From Eremomyces bilateralis CBS 781.70 (taxonomy: Eukaryota; Ascomycota; Dothideomycetes; Eremomycetales; Eremomycetaceae), in assembly GCF_010015585.1 (NCBI RefSeq), contig NW_022985067.1:2107909-2171908 (forward strand): DNA of 64,000 nt, written 5' to 3'. Positions within the stretch are counted from its first letter, which is position 1. Each line of letters opens with the position of its first letter. The translations under genes were made by a program, and so were the position numbers. The notes below the pieces were generated by a model. The model saw nothing but the letters and a program-made list of their open reading frames with translations. It made no database searches and had not been told where the DNA came from. Shown one piece after another: positions 34,618-48,189 of this stretch.

Positions 34618-37608
34618 GAAGAGATTCACTGGATTAGTGATTGGATTTCGATTTGGAAGGATATCGTCATGACTGGGCAGAAGGGCGTTGGTTAGTGGCG
34701 TTTGTTGGTTAATGGTGGGTCCCGAGGGAAAGGGGCAGTCCCCTTAGATGGGGAAATCCCGTTTGTGTGAATGTTTTGGTCGGTCATAGGCACGTTTAAA
34801 GGCGTTTTATAGGTTTCTTTAACGTCTCATTGAATGCAAACTTGCTCTTCCAATCATTCTTCCGATTGTGTCAATTTGTTGAGTCACAGTTCGTCAGCGC
34901 CAATCTCATTCCATCATCAACTGGCCACGCAAACGGAGGTTCTGCGATGGCATAAGTATCGCCCCAACTGCATGCCACCGTACTATCGCTGTCCATCGCC
35001 TCGGAATATTTCGCGTTGCAGAATTCCGTTTCGCCAGTTCTCCCCCCTTTCTAGAAGGATTAACTGTATACAAATATCGAACCAATTGTCTGGCATAATA
35101 AGCAAGAATTCAGCCGCGTATACCATCGTCAGTCTATGTATATCTTAACTCTTTAGAACGCCACTTCGGTGGCATAAGTAGTCATTCATTGAATAAGACT
35201 GCCTGCAAGAGGGTTTATTGCTCATACGATACATCTTTTTGGTCCATCGTGCCAGCAATTGAACATGTAGACAAAGACTGTTTGATCTGGAATCCTAGGA
35301 TAGCACCGTAGGGAGTCATGGCTCTCCTAGTGATCATGGAGGTAATCCATTACCTGCTCATCCATGTTAAATTTTTGAATATTTTGCATTGCTGTCTCGT
35401 TCCGAACACTCCACAACAGAAAGGAGGTCAGAGAAGCAGTAAACTTCTCTGATAGCCAGAACACAGTAGAGACTACGGAGTGGGCCGAAAAGCATGGAAA
35501 CCGACTGTCTTCACTGAGCCGTCATCCAGAAACCGGGGCAGTGGACGTTTCGCTCGCGACCCACATCATCACACCCTTCGCATTTTCCAGATGGGAAAGT
35601 TGAAATTTTCACGAATCCGCAGCCTCCTCATGAATGACGAATCCAAAATCGTCCGTTGCTAGTGAGTCTGATCTCACTTGTATCGAGGACGTGGACAGCC
35701 TTTCCCTCTTGTTAGATTAAAATGGTGTGCAGAGAAATTAGCTCAGCATCAGGTCTCCTACAGATTCTTTGGTGCAGTGCAGAGTGTTTCTTACTTAATA
35801 GGATGAGATTTCAGAAGAGTGTGGCTGTGGAGCGGAGTCGGCACTTTCGGGGGGACATTGTGCTGAGGGAGTAAGAGCTCAGAAAATTGTATGAAATATT
35901 AGGGCAATATCTATCACAACCTCTGAAACAAACTCTGGTTCACATAGCTTCCTGCCTTCTATTTTTGTGTCGAAATGAATAGCCAGGTTAAGGATAGAGA
36001 TACCAACAGTGGCTGTTAGGGATAGTGCAGGGTCAACCTATTCCGATTTCCGTTTTCTCCAAATGACTCCATCCAAAATAGCTCAAGTGGCCCGGTCCAG
36101 CTTGAACAAAAATCCCTGAAAAAGGTATAGAAAAGGATAAGGATAAAAAGAATCAGTTCCCAAGGGAGAAAGGGGATGACTCGTCGACTGACGTCCCCAA
36201 GGAGAAGCGGGGGAGTTAACAAGTGGTCGAGATATATTGGTTAAAATGCCTCGAGGACAATATCGATCTCCTTTGTCTCTACTCAAAACTGCTGCCTACG
36301 GGAACATATTGCTTAGGTAGTCCTCTATCATCATCTAATACGAAGGGCGTGGCGCTACGAGACATATCGGGTGCACCACCGAGCGAACATGATTCGCAGG
36401 CAAGCGATGATGGATTACCAAGGATACATTATAGTTCACTTGATCTTGGTCCCTGTATTTCCGACGATGAGATTTATGGTGTTCTCGAGAAACTGTTGGC
36501 ATTTGTTGCAAGTCCACTACGCCAAAAGGGGAACCCCTCAGTTGGGAGTGTAGGACTTGTTATTTTTACTTGATAGCATTCGATTCCCGATACGTCCGGC
36601 TGCATAATTACAAAGGATCCCATAGGTTCGAGGTACGCCATATAGCCCTACATGGCTCTTGGGCACTACGGTTCAGTTATTTCGGCGGTTCACTTCAAGG
36701 ATCACTGGAATCTCGTGCCTCTGCGACAGATAGACCTGGATTCTTCCCCTTAGCCAACCTCTTTCAATCCGCGATGCCGTTGATCATCCGACCCATCCTG
36801 AGTGGCGGACATTGCCACATCACCTCAAGTTTTTGCACATTAATATCAAGTCAGGAAGGGTGGCTCACCTTGGGTCCACCGATTCAACATGTGGACTCTG
36901 TCGCCATTGCGGTAGATAATTGGAAATGTAGACTCGATCAATAGCACTTCATGTAGATAAGTACTACCAGAGTCAACTTGTTTGATCAGGGTCCGATATT
37001 GTGGCCCATATCAGTGTGATGCCTACCAACATGCTCTTATTTATCCCATTCCACAAGAGCATTCCTAGCAAATGAGCGGTTTCCACACCCTTCCTGAAGA
37101 GTACGCCCGGAAATCCTTCACGAATTTGGATATAGGGGTTATGTAATCAGAAATCACTGCATCCCTGGATATAATCCGTCCGATGCTGTTCGCTAACTAG
37201 ACAATGACTGTTCTTGAACAGGGCTCCTCGACGAAAATCGTGATCCTCTGGCGGAACGTATAAACACCTCGCTGTGGATTCAGGCAACACTACTGGAAAC
37301 TTTACGAACGACTGAACAGATACGGTGGACGGACTCATTGAATTGTTTTACCAGACCTAGGAAACGTAGACACGGAAACGAAGTCAACAGTCCAACTCTG
37401 ACCACTAAGCGCTACAAATCCCGCTCAGCAGCTTGCGAAATACTTCTGTACACCGGAGCATCAACGCCAATCGTCCGAGGCATGATCGGAGCTGTCGAAC
37501 GCCTAATATGGACGGAATTTACCAGTTTGACGGCTCACTCATCTGACTTCTTCTCCTACCCACTCTCATCCTCGCCCTCAACCTCCGTCGTCGCTATTCT
37601 CCATTCCA
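34618..37608. other. About 3 kb of intergenic DNA, no supported gene
   Basis: This stretch follows the BIR1 3' end and precedes the 3' end of the minus-strand membrane protein. Two adjoining plus-strand frames (36223-36573 and 36570-36944; 116 and 124 codons) overlap by a few bases, but neither shows a domain I recognise, and codon use looks random. I see no repeats with clear ends. It may hold decayed DNA or long UTRs. Confidence 0.5.
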
Positions 37609-38879
37609 CTACTCATCCAGGTCGAGGAAATCAATCCCAATCTCCGCCTGCGCAGCCCCCTGCTCAGCCGCCTTCTTCAGATAAAGCTGATAGCTCGCCT
37701 TGAAAGCTCTGAACACCATCACCAACTGCTCTCCCCAGCACAGGTACAGCTCTAGCAGCAAGATATTCACCAAGGCCAGGATCATCGCGGTATCGATGAC
37801 CATCAACTTCCCGATGATCAACAAGACACGCTTAAACGGGCTCGTGAGCCCCCTCGACTCTTTCTTCATCGCCACCGGATTCACGCGATACTTTGTCTCT
37901 TCCACGACCATCAGCTCACAAATACTCCCATCCATCGGCACGATTGTCTCCTCGTCAATAGGGAAATAAGCCGCCTCTAGCCTCACCAATAAAATCTCCA
38001 TCCGCACCGTGATAAACAAGTAGTACAGCACCGAAAAAACCGACATGCACGTCGTGAGCACTAGGATGTTCATATCGGGATTTCGGTCCAACGCGACCAT
38101 CTCTGCGGCCATCCGCGCCATGCTAATCACCACCTCATTTGTGATGCCCCACATCGCAGCGGTGAGAGAGATCGCCTTCCATCCACGACGCGCGTGCGCG
38201 AGCCGGCTGCCCATGCGTTTGTCGGACGGCATGGCGATTGTGGCGTGGGTCCAGGCAGCGTGGAGAGGCGCAACGGCGGCAGAGGCGATAGCGACGGCGA
38301 TGTAGTTGCCGACGGGGAAGCGGAGGAGCGCCGCGAGGAAGTAGTGCAGGGACCCAAAGGCGACGAGGTAGAGAGCGCCATAGTGCAGCGCGCGATAGCT
38401 GGAGAGGGGACCGGCGAGGGAGCGGAGGTGGGTGCGGAAGGTGCGGATGTGGCGAGTGAGGGGGATGGCGGGGATGGTTGTGGATTCGTCGACGAAGAGG
38501 GGGTCGTCGGGGTGGTCGTCGGAGGAGGGTTCTTTTTCTTTTTCGACGAGGGAGATGCGGAAAATGGTGGTTGGCTTGGAGGACTCGATCATGGCGCAGG
38601 TGGACATGACATGGCCGACGCTATAGTGGATCTGGGAGGGTAGTTAGTATGGCCGGATGATCTTGATATTTTGATGTTGACAATGGGGAAGAGGCGTACG
38701 GTATAGAGCATGAATATAAATGCGAACACAGTCGACCACAGGAGCGAACCACCCCACCAAGGAAGCGTAGGATCGAACTGCTTCCACGCGATCATGGCCT
38801 CCGCATCGATATCAAAGAGCCTTGGATCCGTGTGAACTCCACGCTTGACAGCATGGCTGATGGCGCGTGCGACCAGCAT
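37609..38879 (-). CDS. Conserved fungal multi-pass membrane protein, function unknown
   Basis: Two exons on the minus strand (38700-38879 and 37609-38631) encode 400 residues. The N-terminus reads MLVARAISHAVKRGVHTDPRLFDIDAEAMIAWKQFDPTLPWWGGSLLWSTVFAFIFMLYT, with the intron placed right after the first membrane segment. Further segments lie around ALYLVAFGSLHYFLAALL, IAVAIASAAVAPLHAAW, LTTCMSVFSVLYYLFITV and LLIIGKLMVIDTAMILALV. A hydrophilic acidic loop (residues about 75-110) and a charged C-terminus (GIDFLDLDE) frame them. The WKQFDPTLPWWGGSLLWS block looks strongly conserved in character, but I cannot attach a known function. Upstream ATGs exist in frame up to 39116; 38879 is chosen because the conserved-looking protein starts there. 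Confidence 0.7.
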
Positions 38880-40240
38880 GTTGCCTAGATTTGACGATAA
38901 CGGAACTACAATGAGAAAACCAATCAAAGAAATTAAATCAAATGGGTAAGAAATGATAATGGGAGATGAAAGATCGTGATGTTGGAATGAAAAACGGAAG
39001 GAAAGGCTAATATGTATGGGATAGAAAGGAGATGGACGAGGTTGATGGCTTGGTGGGCGAGGCTGTCTTTTTACGCTGGCGCCTTGAAGGAGCGGAATCC
39101 CAGATCCCGTTGCCACTCGGAGTCTCGATCGTTAATGAGAGCTGACGAGGAATTCGATGGAGTGAGGCTATGCTGTGTTTGGAACGCCGCATCCAACCCC
39201 TGAAGGTATTGATATCCCAGATGTCACTATCCCCAATTGGGTGATGAATCAGGGTGGTGACGACGCCCAAAGGGAGCCACGTGATCTTTGTATCGCCATG
39301 ATGTTAGACCTGGACCGGGAGAGCATCGGTTATGAGGCATTGAGGCAGCACGTGATTAGTCATTCTTTGTATTTAAACTCTCATTTGTATAATTAGTTTC
39401 TTAATAAGACACGTTTCGATCCAACAATGACATGGTTTCAGAGTTGAAACAGACTGGAAATATTTGCCTCTGCAATCTGCATATTCCATGAGACCGGTAG
39501 AATGCTTACTTAGGTAAAGTAGCCGTGGGAAAAAGAGATTCGAACTGTGCAGCTGTGCTCCAGCTGTTAAAGGTCACGTTCACTAAGACTAAAATTTATG
39601 AGAAAGTTGGATTGTGGAAAGATCTACTGTCAGAGATCAGGCTTTCAGGATATCTCTTATTTTTCGGGACCCGCCGGTCTCCAGACCGCGCCCCCATTTC
39701 TCAGTCGTATTTAGGTGGTCTAGCCCCCATGGTTCCCCCGTGGTTCCCCCGTGGTTCCCACGTGGAGGAGCATCCCACACCCCACGATATCACCAATGCT
39801 TCTTTCTTTGCTTCTTCGCTCGTTTTGAGGAAACCAAGGTCCCCACGACCATCAATTGTATACAGAACATATAAGATGAGCGTATTCCCGTAGTTTGTAC
39901 GCTCATTAAGGATCAAGATCAATCAACACTTTCAATTCTTGGTAATCAAGTGCTATCCTGCTGAAGTCGCATCTCCAGATCACCTGATCAACGGAACAGC
40001 TGTACTCTGTCATCTACTGATATCCATATTGTATTTCAGAAGAGGAAGACAAAAGCACTCTCTAATATATACCGTGAGAAGATGTTTTTTCGGAGAGAAG
40101 GTAGAACTTCAAAACGTGTCAAGGGGAAAGGGAGGCTAGATACAAGGAGATTGCCTACAATACCGGACTGTAAGCTGTAAGAACTCATCCTCCTCCTCAT
40201 CGCCATCATCATGATCGTCATCAACCCAAGCAACATCACC
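38880..40240. other. Intergenic region between the membrane-protein start and the laccase 3' end
   Basis: About 1.36 kb. A short tandem of TGGTTCCCCCG (three imperfect copies, 39730-39765) is followed by CACGTGG. CCCC-rich boxes of this kind resemble stress-response elements, though that is weak inference. Two antisense frames (39525-39893) are not protein-like. The promoter of the membrane-protein gene should lie at the left end. Confidence 0.5.
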
Positions 40241-42632
40241 TTACACACCGGCTCCCGGGCCTGAGATAGCGTCGGGCAGCAGCTTCCCTGGCGCAAAGAG
40301 ACCCGAATCCTCGTCCACGCCGACGCGATCCGGACTATTCCAATACCTCTTCCACTCAATGCAACCCTGATTGTAATCGTCCAAGTTGCCAATGGTGCTA
40401 AGGATCTCGTCCTTGCGCTCCACAAACTGCATGCTCAAGCCTTGGGATGCGTGCCATGCCTGCAAGAAAAGTTAGCGTCGGCGTGCTCAACGAGTGGTTC
40501 TAGCTGTTCCGATTGTTCTGAATGCGTGCGAGGGGGACGGTGTGTCTTACAATATGGCAATGCATCAGCCATGCGCCTGGGTTATCGGACTGGAATGCCA
40601 GAAGCATCCAGGCTCCATCGGGGCTTCCTGGGAGAGTGGCAACATCGCGTCGCACGGCGTCCTTGAAGTTGAACGAGTCCAGGGTGTAGGGGAAGGCTCC
40701 GACTCCACTCCCGAGAAGCCAGAAGTCGTGGCCGTGCAAATGAATGGGATGAGGGAGCGGGCGTGTGGGGTCATTGCGGATGACCCAGAAGTACCACTGA
40801 TATCGTTAGATGGATTCCTTGAGCATGCGAGTTGTTTTCCCATCGGATGGGTTTCTCAATTTCGTTGTGTATGGGATGGGATGATTCGTTCACCGGGACT
40901 GTGTACGTACCGTGTCTTTCTCTGGCATCTCAACTACGCTCATCCGAGTATCATACGGCGTTCCATTCTTGACGTAGGAAATCGTTGGCTCCTCCCAGTT
41001 GACGTCCATGGAGCTCCCATTGATGTACCAGTTCACAATATTTTCGGCTCCGCTCCCTAAAGTAATATCCAGGGGCGTCACTTGCTCCAGGAAGGTGTCG
41101 GACGGTACCTATGTATGGATTACGATTAGACACCAGGCTGAAATCCGAAACATCAGAGCACTCACCGGAAGCGGCAGGAAGGGCTTGAAGGTCTCATCAT
41201 CGCAGGTATCCGTCATCGTACTACCCGTCGAGGTCGGATTCTCGTCCGGCGCGCCCTCGTAGCTCAGGATGGCGCCCACCGTCACATCGGCATTGTTGTA
41301 GATGTCCGCCTTGCCACAGAGAGCGCTGCCAGGTTGAACACGGAGCCAGTAGTTGGAGGCGGGACCGTCCTGGTCCGCGGTAAAGACGACATCGTAACGC
41401 TGACCTAAAAGGAGAGTCAGAATTAGGATGCAATCGTTTGGGAAGAAACTAACCAATGTTGATCTTCAGATCGGTGGTTTCGTATGGAACCACCGGAACG
41501 TAATCAGCCTCAATGACTGTGAACGGATGGCCGTCCTGGTATCGTGTTAAAGGGTCATCTCATTCCAATAAGGAAAGCAGTTTCGGACGTACCATTGACA
41601 CATGGAAGAGATGATCAACCGCCGTATTCACGAATCGGAGTCGGTATCGCTGCCCCTTCACGACATTGATCTTCTGGTACTGGCCGTTCCCATTCCCATC
41701 GATCATCGTGCCATTGACCAAAACTGTGTCACTGGGCGGAGGTAAACCTCCACCGTACAGCGCTCGCCATAGAAGCATCCACGTCTGATCGTAGTACCAG
41801 TCTGAGAGCGGAAGCACCCCAAGATCTGAAATCATCGTCAGCGTCAGTCAATTCGCGATGCCTGTCCTATTTCGGCGTTACCTGTGTTATAATTGGTGTT
41901 CGCCGGCCCGTCAATGATAATGGTACCTACGACCCCCTCGCCGTATTGAGCGGAATGGTGGCTATGATACCAGGTTGTGCCGTGTTGGGTGGCTTTGAAC
42001 TCGTATGTCCTAGTCGTCCCGGGGGCAAGGGGACCTGGAACAGTATCAGTCAAGTTCTGGAGCTGCAGGCAAATGGCTCATTCTTACATTCCGTGACACC
42101 ATTGGTTCCATCCTGCTTATTGCTATTCAATTGCCGGAGACCATGCCAATGGATCGATGTTCCATTGTCCATGACATCGTTGTGAACAATGATTCGGATA
42201 TTATCACCCCAATCTGCGAAACGTTAGCGGATAAACTTTGTTGCGTCTACAGTCTCAACATACTTGCTCTAATGGTTGGTCCCGGGTATTGGCCATTAAT
42301 CAATGTGCACCACTTCTCTCCATGGCCATCAGGATTGCATGTCGTATTCGTAAGACGCAAATTAAACTAAGGATATCTATAAGTTGGTATTCCAGGCGTG
42401 TTCAAGTGAATCAAAGTACCGTTTCCGTTTGGCCTGTGGATGGCCACGATTCATGGGGGTTCGTATTGATGTCAAACCCATCCGTCCAGCAGTTTCTGCT
42501 GTCTGGTCCATTCTCGCATGCCTGTCTTGGTTCCAGGTTACTGGAGGCGGCGCGGCTAAAAGGAATGGTAGCCCCTTGAATCAGGCCGGCGAAGGCAAGA
42601 AGAGCCGGGACGAACTGCGAAATCGGACTCAT
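40241..42632 (-). CDS. Secreted laccase (multicopper oxidase)
   Basis: Ten exons on the minus strand (42420-42632, 42264-42366, 42088-42213, 41882-42034, 41593-41825, 41454-41535, 41166-41404, 40911-41108, 40551-40796, 40241-40459) join in phase to 603 residues. A signal peptide (MSPISQFVPALLAFAGLIQG) is followed by a propeptide-like stretch. All four copper motifs are present: SIHWHG (about 128), WYHSHHSAQYGEG (about 171), HPIHLHGHDFW (about 465) and HCHIAWHASQGL across the last intron (about 528-535). The C-terminus DSGLFAPGKLLPDAISGPGAGV resembles the DSGL-type tail of ascomycete laccases, which plugs the solvent channel and is trimmed on maturation. The enzyme oxidises phenols with O2 outside the cell. 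Leu after the HCHIAWHASQG stretch fits the usual axial position of the T1 copper. Confidence 0.95.
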
Positions 42633-43016
42633 GATGACTGAGTCTTCTAAGAATCTTAACTGTCAAACGAAGGTCTCTAAACGATTGAGATGGTAGTGAT
42701 TCCATTGACAACCAGTAGATGAACCGGACTTATATACACGAGCAATGGACTTTAAAAGCTCGAAAGCATTTCTAAGATAGTGACAGTACCCATCACAGGA
42801 CTTACTCATTTCGGGATTTATCCCGTCGATCCGCACCTTGCTTTCCAGTAGACTTTCTCCCTGCATCTGATTCCATGTCCCCGATGTGGGGGAAGCAAGG
42901 GACTGTAGATCCGCTTTCCTCGGATTTCGGGTGGGTGAGGGGATGTTGACAGGGAAAAGTCGGAGGAAAGCTGCTCCATCGACTGAGTTGACTGATATAG
43001 ACGCCGAAGAATCTGA

Positions 43017-43436
43017 CTACGAACAAGACCATGCGCAGCTGAAGACGAATACGGAAGCATTAAACTTGAGATAACGGGAGGCAAATAGATTACTCCGCAT
43101 GGACCGCATAGATGTACTTTTTTTTAACAAACGACATAGACTCATGGAACCTAGTAGAGCAGAATGAGAATCAGGATACCTGTGGGCATTTGCGGGACCG
43201 TCAGACCGCACGGCCCAGGATAGCATGATGAGCAACGTAATCGTACATATCAGAAGCCAAGCTAATGAGCCGTCGTCCTTGTTTTTCGCTCTACCGCCAT
43301 CGGCCACTGCAGGAGCTGGCGATATCAGTATACCTGATACTGGTATCAAGTCCTGAAGAGGTTCGTTTTCGGTTTTGGGCATTGATACGAGCCTGGAGAA
43401 CACGGAGTTTCCGGTCCGTTTGCGAAACATGTCCAA
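43017..43436 (-). CDS. Hypothetical small single-pass membrane protein (doubtful)
   Basis: This is a 139-codon minus-strand frame from an ATG. It has a hydrophilic N-terminal half, one clear hydrophobic run (SLAWLLICTITLLIMLSWAV, about residues 67-86) flanked by charged residues, and a basic tail. No family is recognised. Frames upstream on the same strand (43524 and 43714) could be earlier exons, but I could not join them convincingly. It may be chance or a relic. Confidence 0.2.
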   Translation of the reverse strand: MDMFRKRTGNSVFSRLVSMPKTENEPLQDLIPVSGILISPAPAVADGGRAKNKDDGSLAWLLICTITLLIMLSWAVRSDGPANAHRYPDSHSALLGSMSLCRLLKKSTSMRSMRSNLFASRYLKFNASVFVFSCAWSCS

Positions 43437-45055
43437 TGCAGCTTCGTTTTTGCCAGACCGACCAGCGTGGAATTTCGGCAGGCGGTGCAGGGAATTCCAG
43501 CTCGACCCTAAATCTGGAATTCAAGGACCAGGTGACGCCTAGATACCACGTGTGCTTTGTCTGTTCCAGGCAGTGTACGCCTTGGAGTACGAAGTGGCTT
43601 CGCCAATCGCATCGCCGGAAGCCTTGTTTGGTGAATCATGGGGTTGTTCGGCGGTGATCCTAGGGAAATATTGATATTCTTTCGCCCGTCATCGGTGGTC
43701 AACTGGCGGACCATGAAAAGCTCCGATACTCCAGGGACCCGGTTCTAAAAGTAGCAAGCATATCGAGCCGCATTCCGGTATACTGGAAATCCCCCCCGTT
43801 CGTTCTAAATGCCGCCCGAAACCCGGTATACGGCTGGCAACCAAGAAGCTCATGAACTTTTGACTCGTTAGTGGCTCAATACAAATCGGTGATCGACGAG
43901 GCCCAGAAGAATGAATGAAAATAGAAGCAGTCTATCGAAGTGGCTGTAAAAAACGCGGGGCAGAATGTAATCCACCGGATTCGTCAGCGTCCCGTCAGCC
44001 CTACAGAACTGAGGTGAAGTCAGCAACGACGATCCGGCACAGGTGGAAGTACGATATTGTGGAGTGCCAATAGTGATGGCGACGACGGTGGATCCAACGG
44101 TAGACCGTCCGATGAATACGAACTGCATCGCCGAATGCAGCTCGCATTTCTTTGCGGCAACACGTTTGGAAGACGTCAAAAGATAATTCGGTCGACGTTC
44201 ATCGACATCAAGGATGTTCCTGGTGTCGCGACACGGGCCGGTATTCCAGTTGTACTGTTGTTAGCAAGCAGCTTGCGTTATCCCGCTTGATTAGTGTCCG
44301 TGTTCGAAACTGTTTCATGGTCATATTGATGTACAGTAGCTTACTATGCTAGAACGCATGTTCGAAATGCCTCAACGTGATGTATGGCTTCATTCGCATT
44401 CTATCACGACGAGAGATCCTGGATTCCAAAAGTGCCCGACCGGGTACCGTAACCGGACGCCTGGTCCTGCACCGCTGCCGGTTGAGTTTCAATGTTGCCA
44501 AGACATCACCTACCCGCCGTTCGCGACCGAGAAGGCCATTTGTTGGCCACGGCACATCGATTGTATATCTCGTTACTCATAAGTCGTACCATGACCTTGA
44601 ACACGGGCGCAAAAGTCTATACTCAACCACCGTTTTGATTTGAGTGATGGGTAGCAGCATATCATACTGACCTCAAAAATCATGGGGAGCGAACGGAGTC
44701 TCGGTCATGGATGCCGCTTGTCCCGAAGCCTCAGAAATCACCGTGATCCTAAAGGAAGGGCGGAATCTCACCGAGGCCGTTCCCCACGGTGCTTCGCAAG
44801 ATTCAACGGCGGCATCTGAGAGCGGACATCAGGAATCGAATAGAAAACGGCTTGTGTGGTGTTTCAGTTGAGCTTTGGGGACGGAAACAATATGTGCATT
44901 GAGAGCAGTAGCAGTAGCGGATTCTACCGAATGTCCCGCGAAACCTCGACGCGGCTCGAAGAACAGAAGGCTCTTGGCGGCCTAAGGGGAATGGTGGCGT
45001 TGAGGAGGACGCCACAGACGTATCCTGGCCTCCCACCCCATGATAGTGATGCGGG

Positions 45056-45146
45056 GGCTAGTTGGCGGAACCTTTCAGATAGATTAACTTCATCCAATTA
45101 CGATGATTAGCCAGGTTGGCGGAAACTCTTTAGATAGATCAAATAC
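45056..45146 (+). repeat. Short diverged direct repeat
   Basis: Two copies of a pattern GTTGGCGGAA-C(T)TTTC/TAGATAGAT lie about 50 bases apart. Their origin is unclear. Confidence 0.55.
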
Positions 45147-48100
45147 ATGCGCGCTGCGCGGTGCCTTCATATCGGACACGAGGTTGGCGTTGAGGCGTTC
45201 AGCTCCGCGGAGTGCATTTAACGATGGTGGCGCGTCTCACAGGTTTGACAGTGAGTGGCAGCGCAATTAAGAAAAGAAGCTTACTTCACTGAAAGTGTCA
45301 GTATTGACTGAAGATGGACGGCCTGGAATATAGTGTCAGTATTCCCGTCGTTGTGGTCGCTTCCAGTGTATACGGACAAGTGAAGAAGCAAACCTGGCTT
45401 CCGCTAGTTAAACAAAAAGCGCTTACATCGGTTACCTTAGTTTGGCCACTGCAAGTTCCAGAGCTCCAGTCCTACCTCGGGCTCACCGAGATGCGTCAGC
45501 TTCTGTGTGTACGGCCGTACAGCCGGTCGAGATGCTTGCAACCTGTGCTGGGACGAAGGGAAGACTTGACGCAGCGCGTTGGGATTTAGAGCTGGAATCC
45601 TAGTCCGCCATGCTGCCGTAGCAGGCTAATTTATATTACCGCTGCAGCTGTTCTCACCAGTCTCAGGTCTGTGGAATCGTAAAAGCTCCGACTGGATAGA
45701 ACGGGCCCAAGCATGCCTATATTACCTATATTATACGTTCCCTGGTGTTCATAGGGACGTTTATGCACGATCGACTGAATTTTCACCACTCCGTACTGTG
45801 GAGAGGATAGCGTGGCCTGAGAACATGTACCCACTAGCTGTATAATCCGCCTGTCGGCTTGACTTCCCGTTAGCTCGCCAGATAGTACTGCGGACTGTCG
45901 CATACGGTACCAGGTATATCTATTCGTGGGCGCCTCCGTCTAGTGATTCCTGGCACCGGGATGTACTTGATTGTACCTCGAATACTCCCTTGTATCCGAA
46001 TTAATATATCTTTTGAACGCTCTTTGACGGGCACGTTGGTTTTATACATCCTAACGGTTTGGTTGGCAGATGCATTATGGATCTTAGCCTTGCCGTTAAA
46101 GAAATATTACCTGAACTGTGCCAACCAGGTGGTTGGAAATGGCGACGGCGCCATGCTAAATATATTAATCCCTCCAGCCGAGCGCGATTTTACGGTCCTC
46201 CACTCCACGTCTATTTTGCCACTGTTCCCGTGGCCGGGCTTATGATAGCGTGTTTCTGCTATGAATCTAGGATTCAAGCTACTTCAGATAGACTTGGAAC
46301 CACCAAGCCCGGGCGGCATCTTATCTAGCTGAATGCTTCTTTAGACCTCTTTCGGTTCTCAGTTCTAGTCACTGCCCTTCAGAGGCCACTTTTCAACCTA
46401 CCCTCATTAGTTTGCTTATCGGAGCTATGAGTAATCGTTGCCGAAGAACGGGTACACGCGGGCACTATTCAGACGATGATGCCTTCGTCTTGATTGTGAA
46501 GCTCACTGTATTGTCATGCAAGCCCAGGGTTACCAGAAGGGGATGCCAAGCAAGGACAGCTCACTGGCATCGGTAGTGGGTTGATACGGGAAGCTATAAG
46601 GCGGGTGACTACAGATCACTGACTGCAGAGGGAAGTCTACAGGAGAACTCTACCATACAGGTTTGTAAGAGGTAAGCTGTTCAATAAGCGAAAATCCTAC
46701 CAAAAGCCCCTGATCCCAGCAAAATCCGGCCTATCTCCCTGTACCCTATTTTCGCCTATATCCTTTCCGTATCTAGTAGAGAAATCATTTCTTCACCATC
46801 ACCTAAGAACGTTTTAGGGATCAGCGCGCATGTGGCCGCATGCAGCATTCGGAGTTTCATGGAACTGCTAACCCCCGTGTGGCGACGGGCTAGGGGGGTA
46901 GGAACCCTAGATCGCAGCACTGATTGATACGGCGGCCCAAGTCGATTGAAAGGGTCTAGATCTGTGGTTGAAAGACGGGCTTAAAGCAACTCGAGGAAAA
47001 TTCGGCAAATCTTCACGGGATAATGTGCCGTTCCCTGAGCACTAAGACACGGGAGCCGTGCAACTATCATTTCTCTCATTCTACTGCATTTCCCGATCGA
47101 CGTCTTCCTCTTCCAATTATTGTCGGAGATAAAGGGGAACGCCGAAGGCGGAGAGCCCAGTATATCCGTATTGATTAGTACATCGAGATTTGGTCGACTT
47201 CGTATGGTCATCTGGCCTCTTTATTCCTCTTGCGCAACAAGGCTAGCTATCCAGACAACCTATTTTAAGTGCTAGGCAGTGGAAGAATATGTGGAGCAGG
47301 AGATACGAACTGGAGGGCGATTTTGACAGGGATCGAATTTCGGAATTCAAGCACAATCATTAAAACAACCCGATGTAGACGCCCCCGATGGCGAGGATAG
47401 GCACTCAGACATGAAGTCACAACAGTCTCAATCTTAACGGTTTTCACGACAGAAGGGAAGATCAGGAGGGAAAGCGTAGCGGGGGACGTGGCTCAGAAGA
47501 GAACAAATCCCCGTCATCTCCTGCTGACCTGACAGTCCTCAGGGACCGGACCAGACTGATGTTGCTGTACTCTCAGCCTCCTGGCAATGGCCTTTACATG
47601 GTAAATGAAGTATTACGGCATCTGTGGGTTCTTAGACAGGGCACACTAATATGTGATGATTCTAATAATGACAAGGAGCGAGCATAATAGCATGAGGCGC
47701 AAATGTAAAGTGAAGCTGATAGATTCGACTGTCATGGTTAGCCACACGAAGTTATGACGTAGCGGTACTAGACTCTGTACTCGCCTCGTACCCATGGTCC
47801 ATAGAGCTCAACTACTTGTATCCTATACATGTATGAACACTTGGAGAATATTACCCCAAGGTCAGGATATTTTTAGATCACTGAGGTCATTGACTAGGAT
47901 TGTATATTTCACTCAACGTATCGGTATATCCATACTCGGTACTAGCTAATAGTAATACGATAGGTTTTACCTAATCGAATATCGAAATAGTGCATTTCCA
48001 TTCGTACTGCTTTCGAAATCTGATTGGCGAGCTGCAGGGAATGTTCTAATTCTGATTCTCTTCCTGCTATGGCAATCGAAACCACACGGGCGCGTAGCTA

Positions 48101-48189
48101 CCAATGATACTAACTCCCAAATGTCCCCCATACCTGTCGTAATTTACAGTAGTCTTGTTTCATTAGATCCCTGTGCCATTGCCGTCATC

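Noticed and set aside
36223-36944. Two adjoining plus-strand frames of 116 and 124 codons as one gene
   Set aside because: No recognisable domain, no splice signals that join them convincingly, and random-looking codon use.
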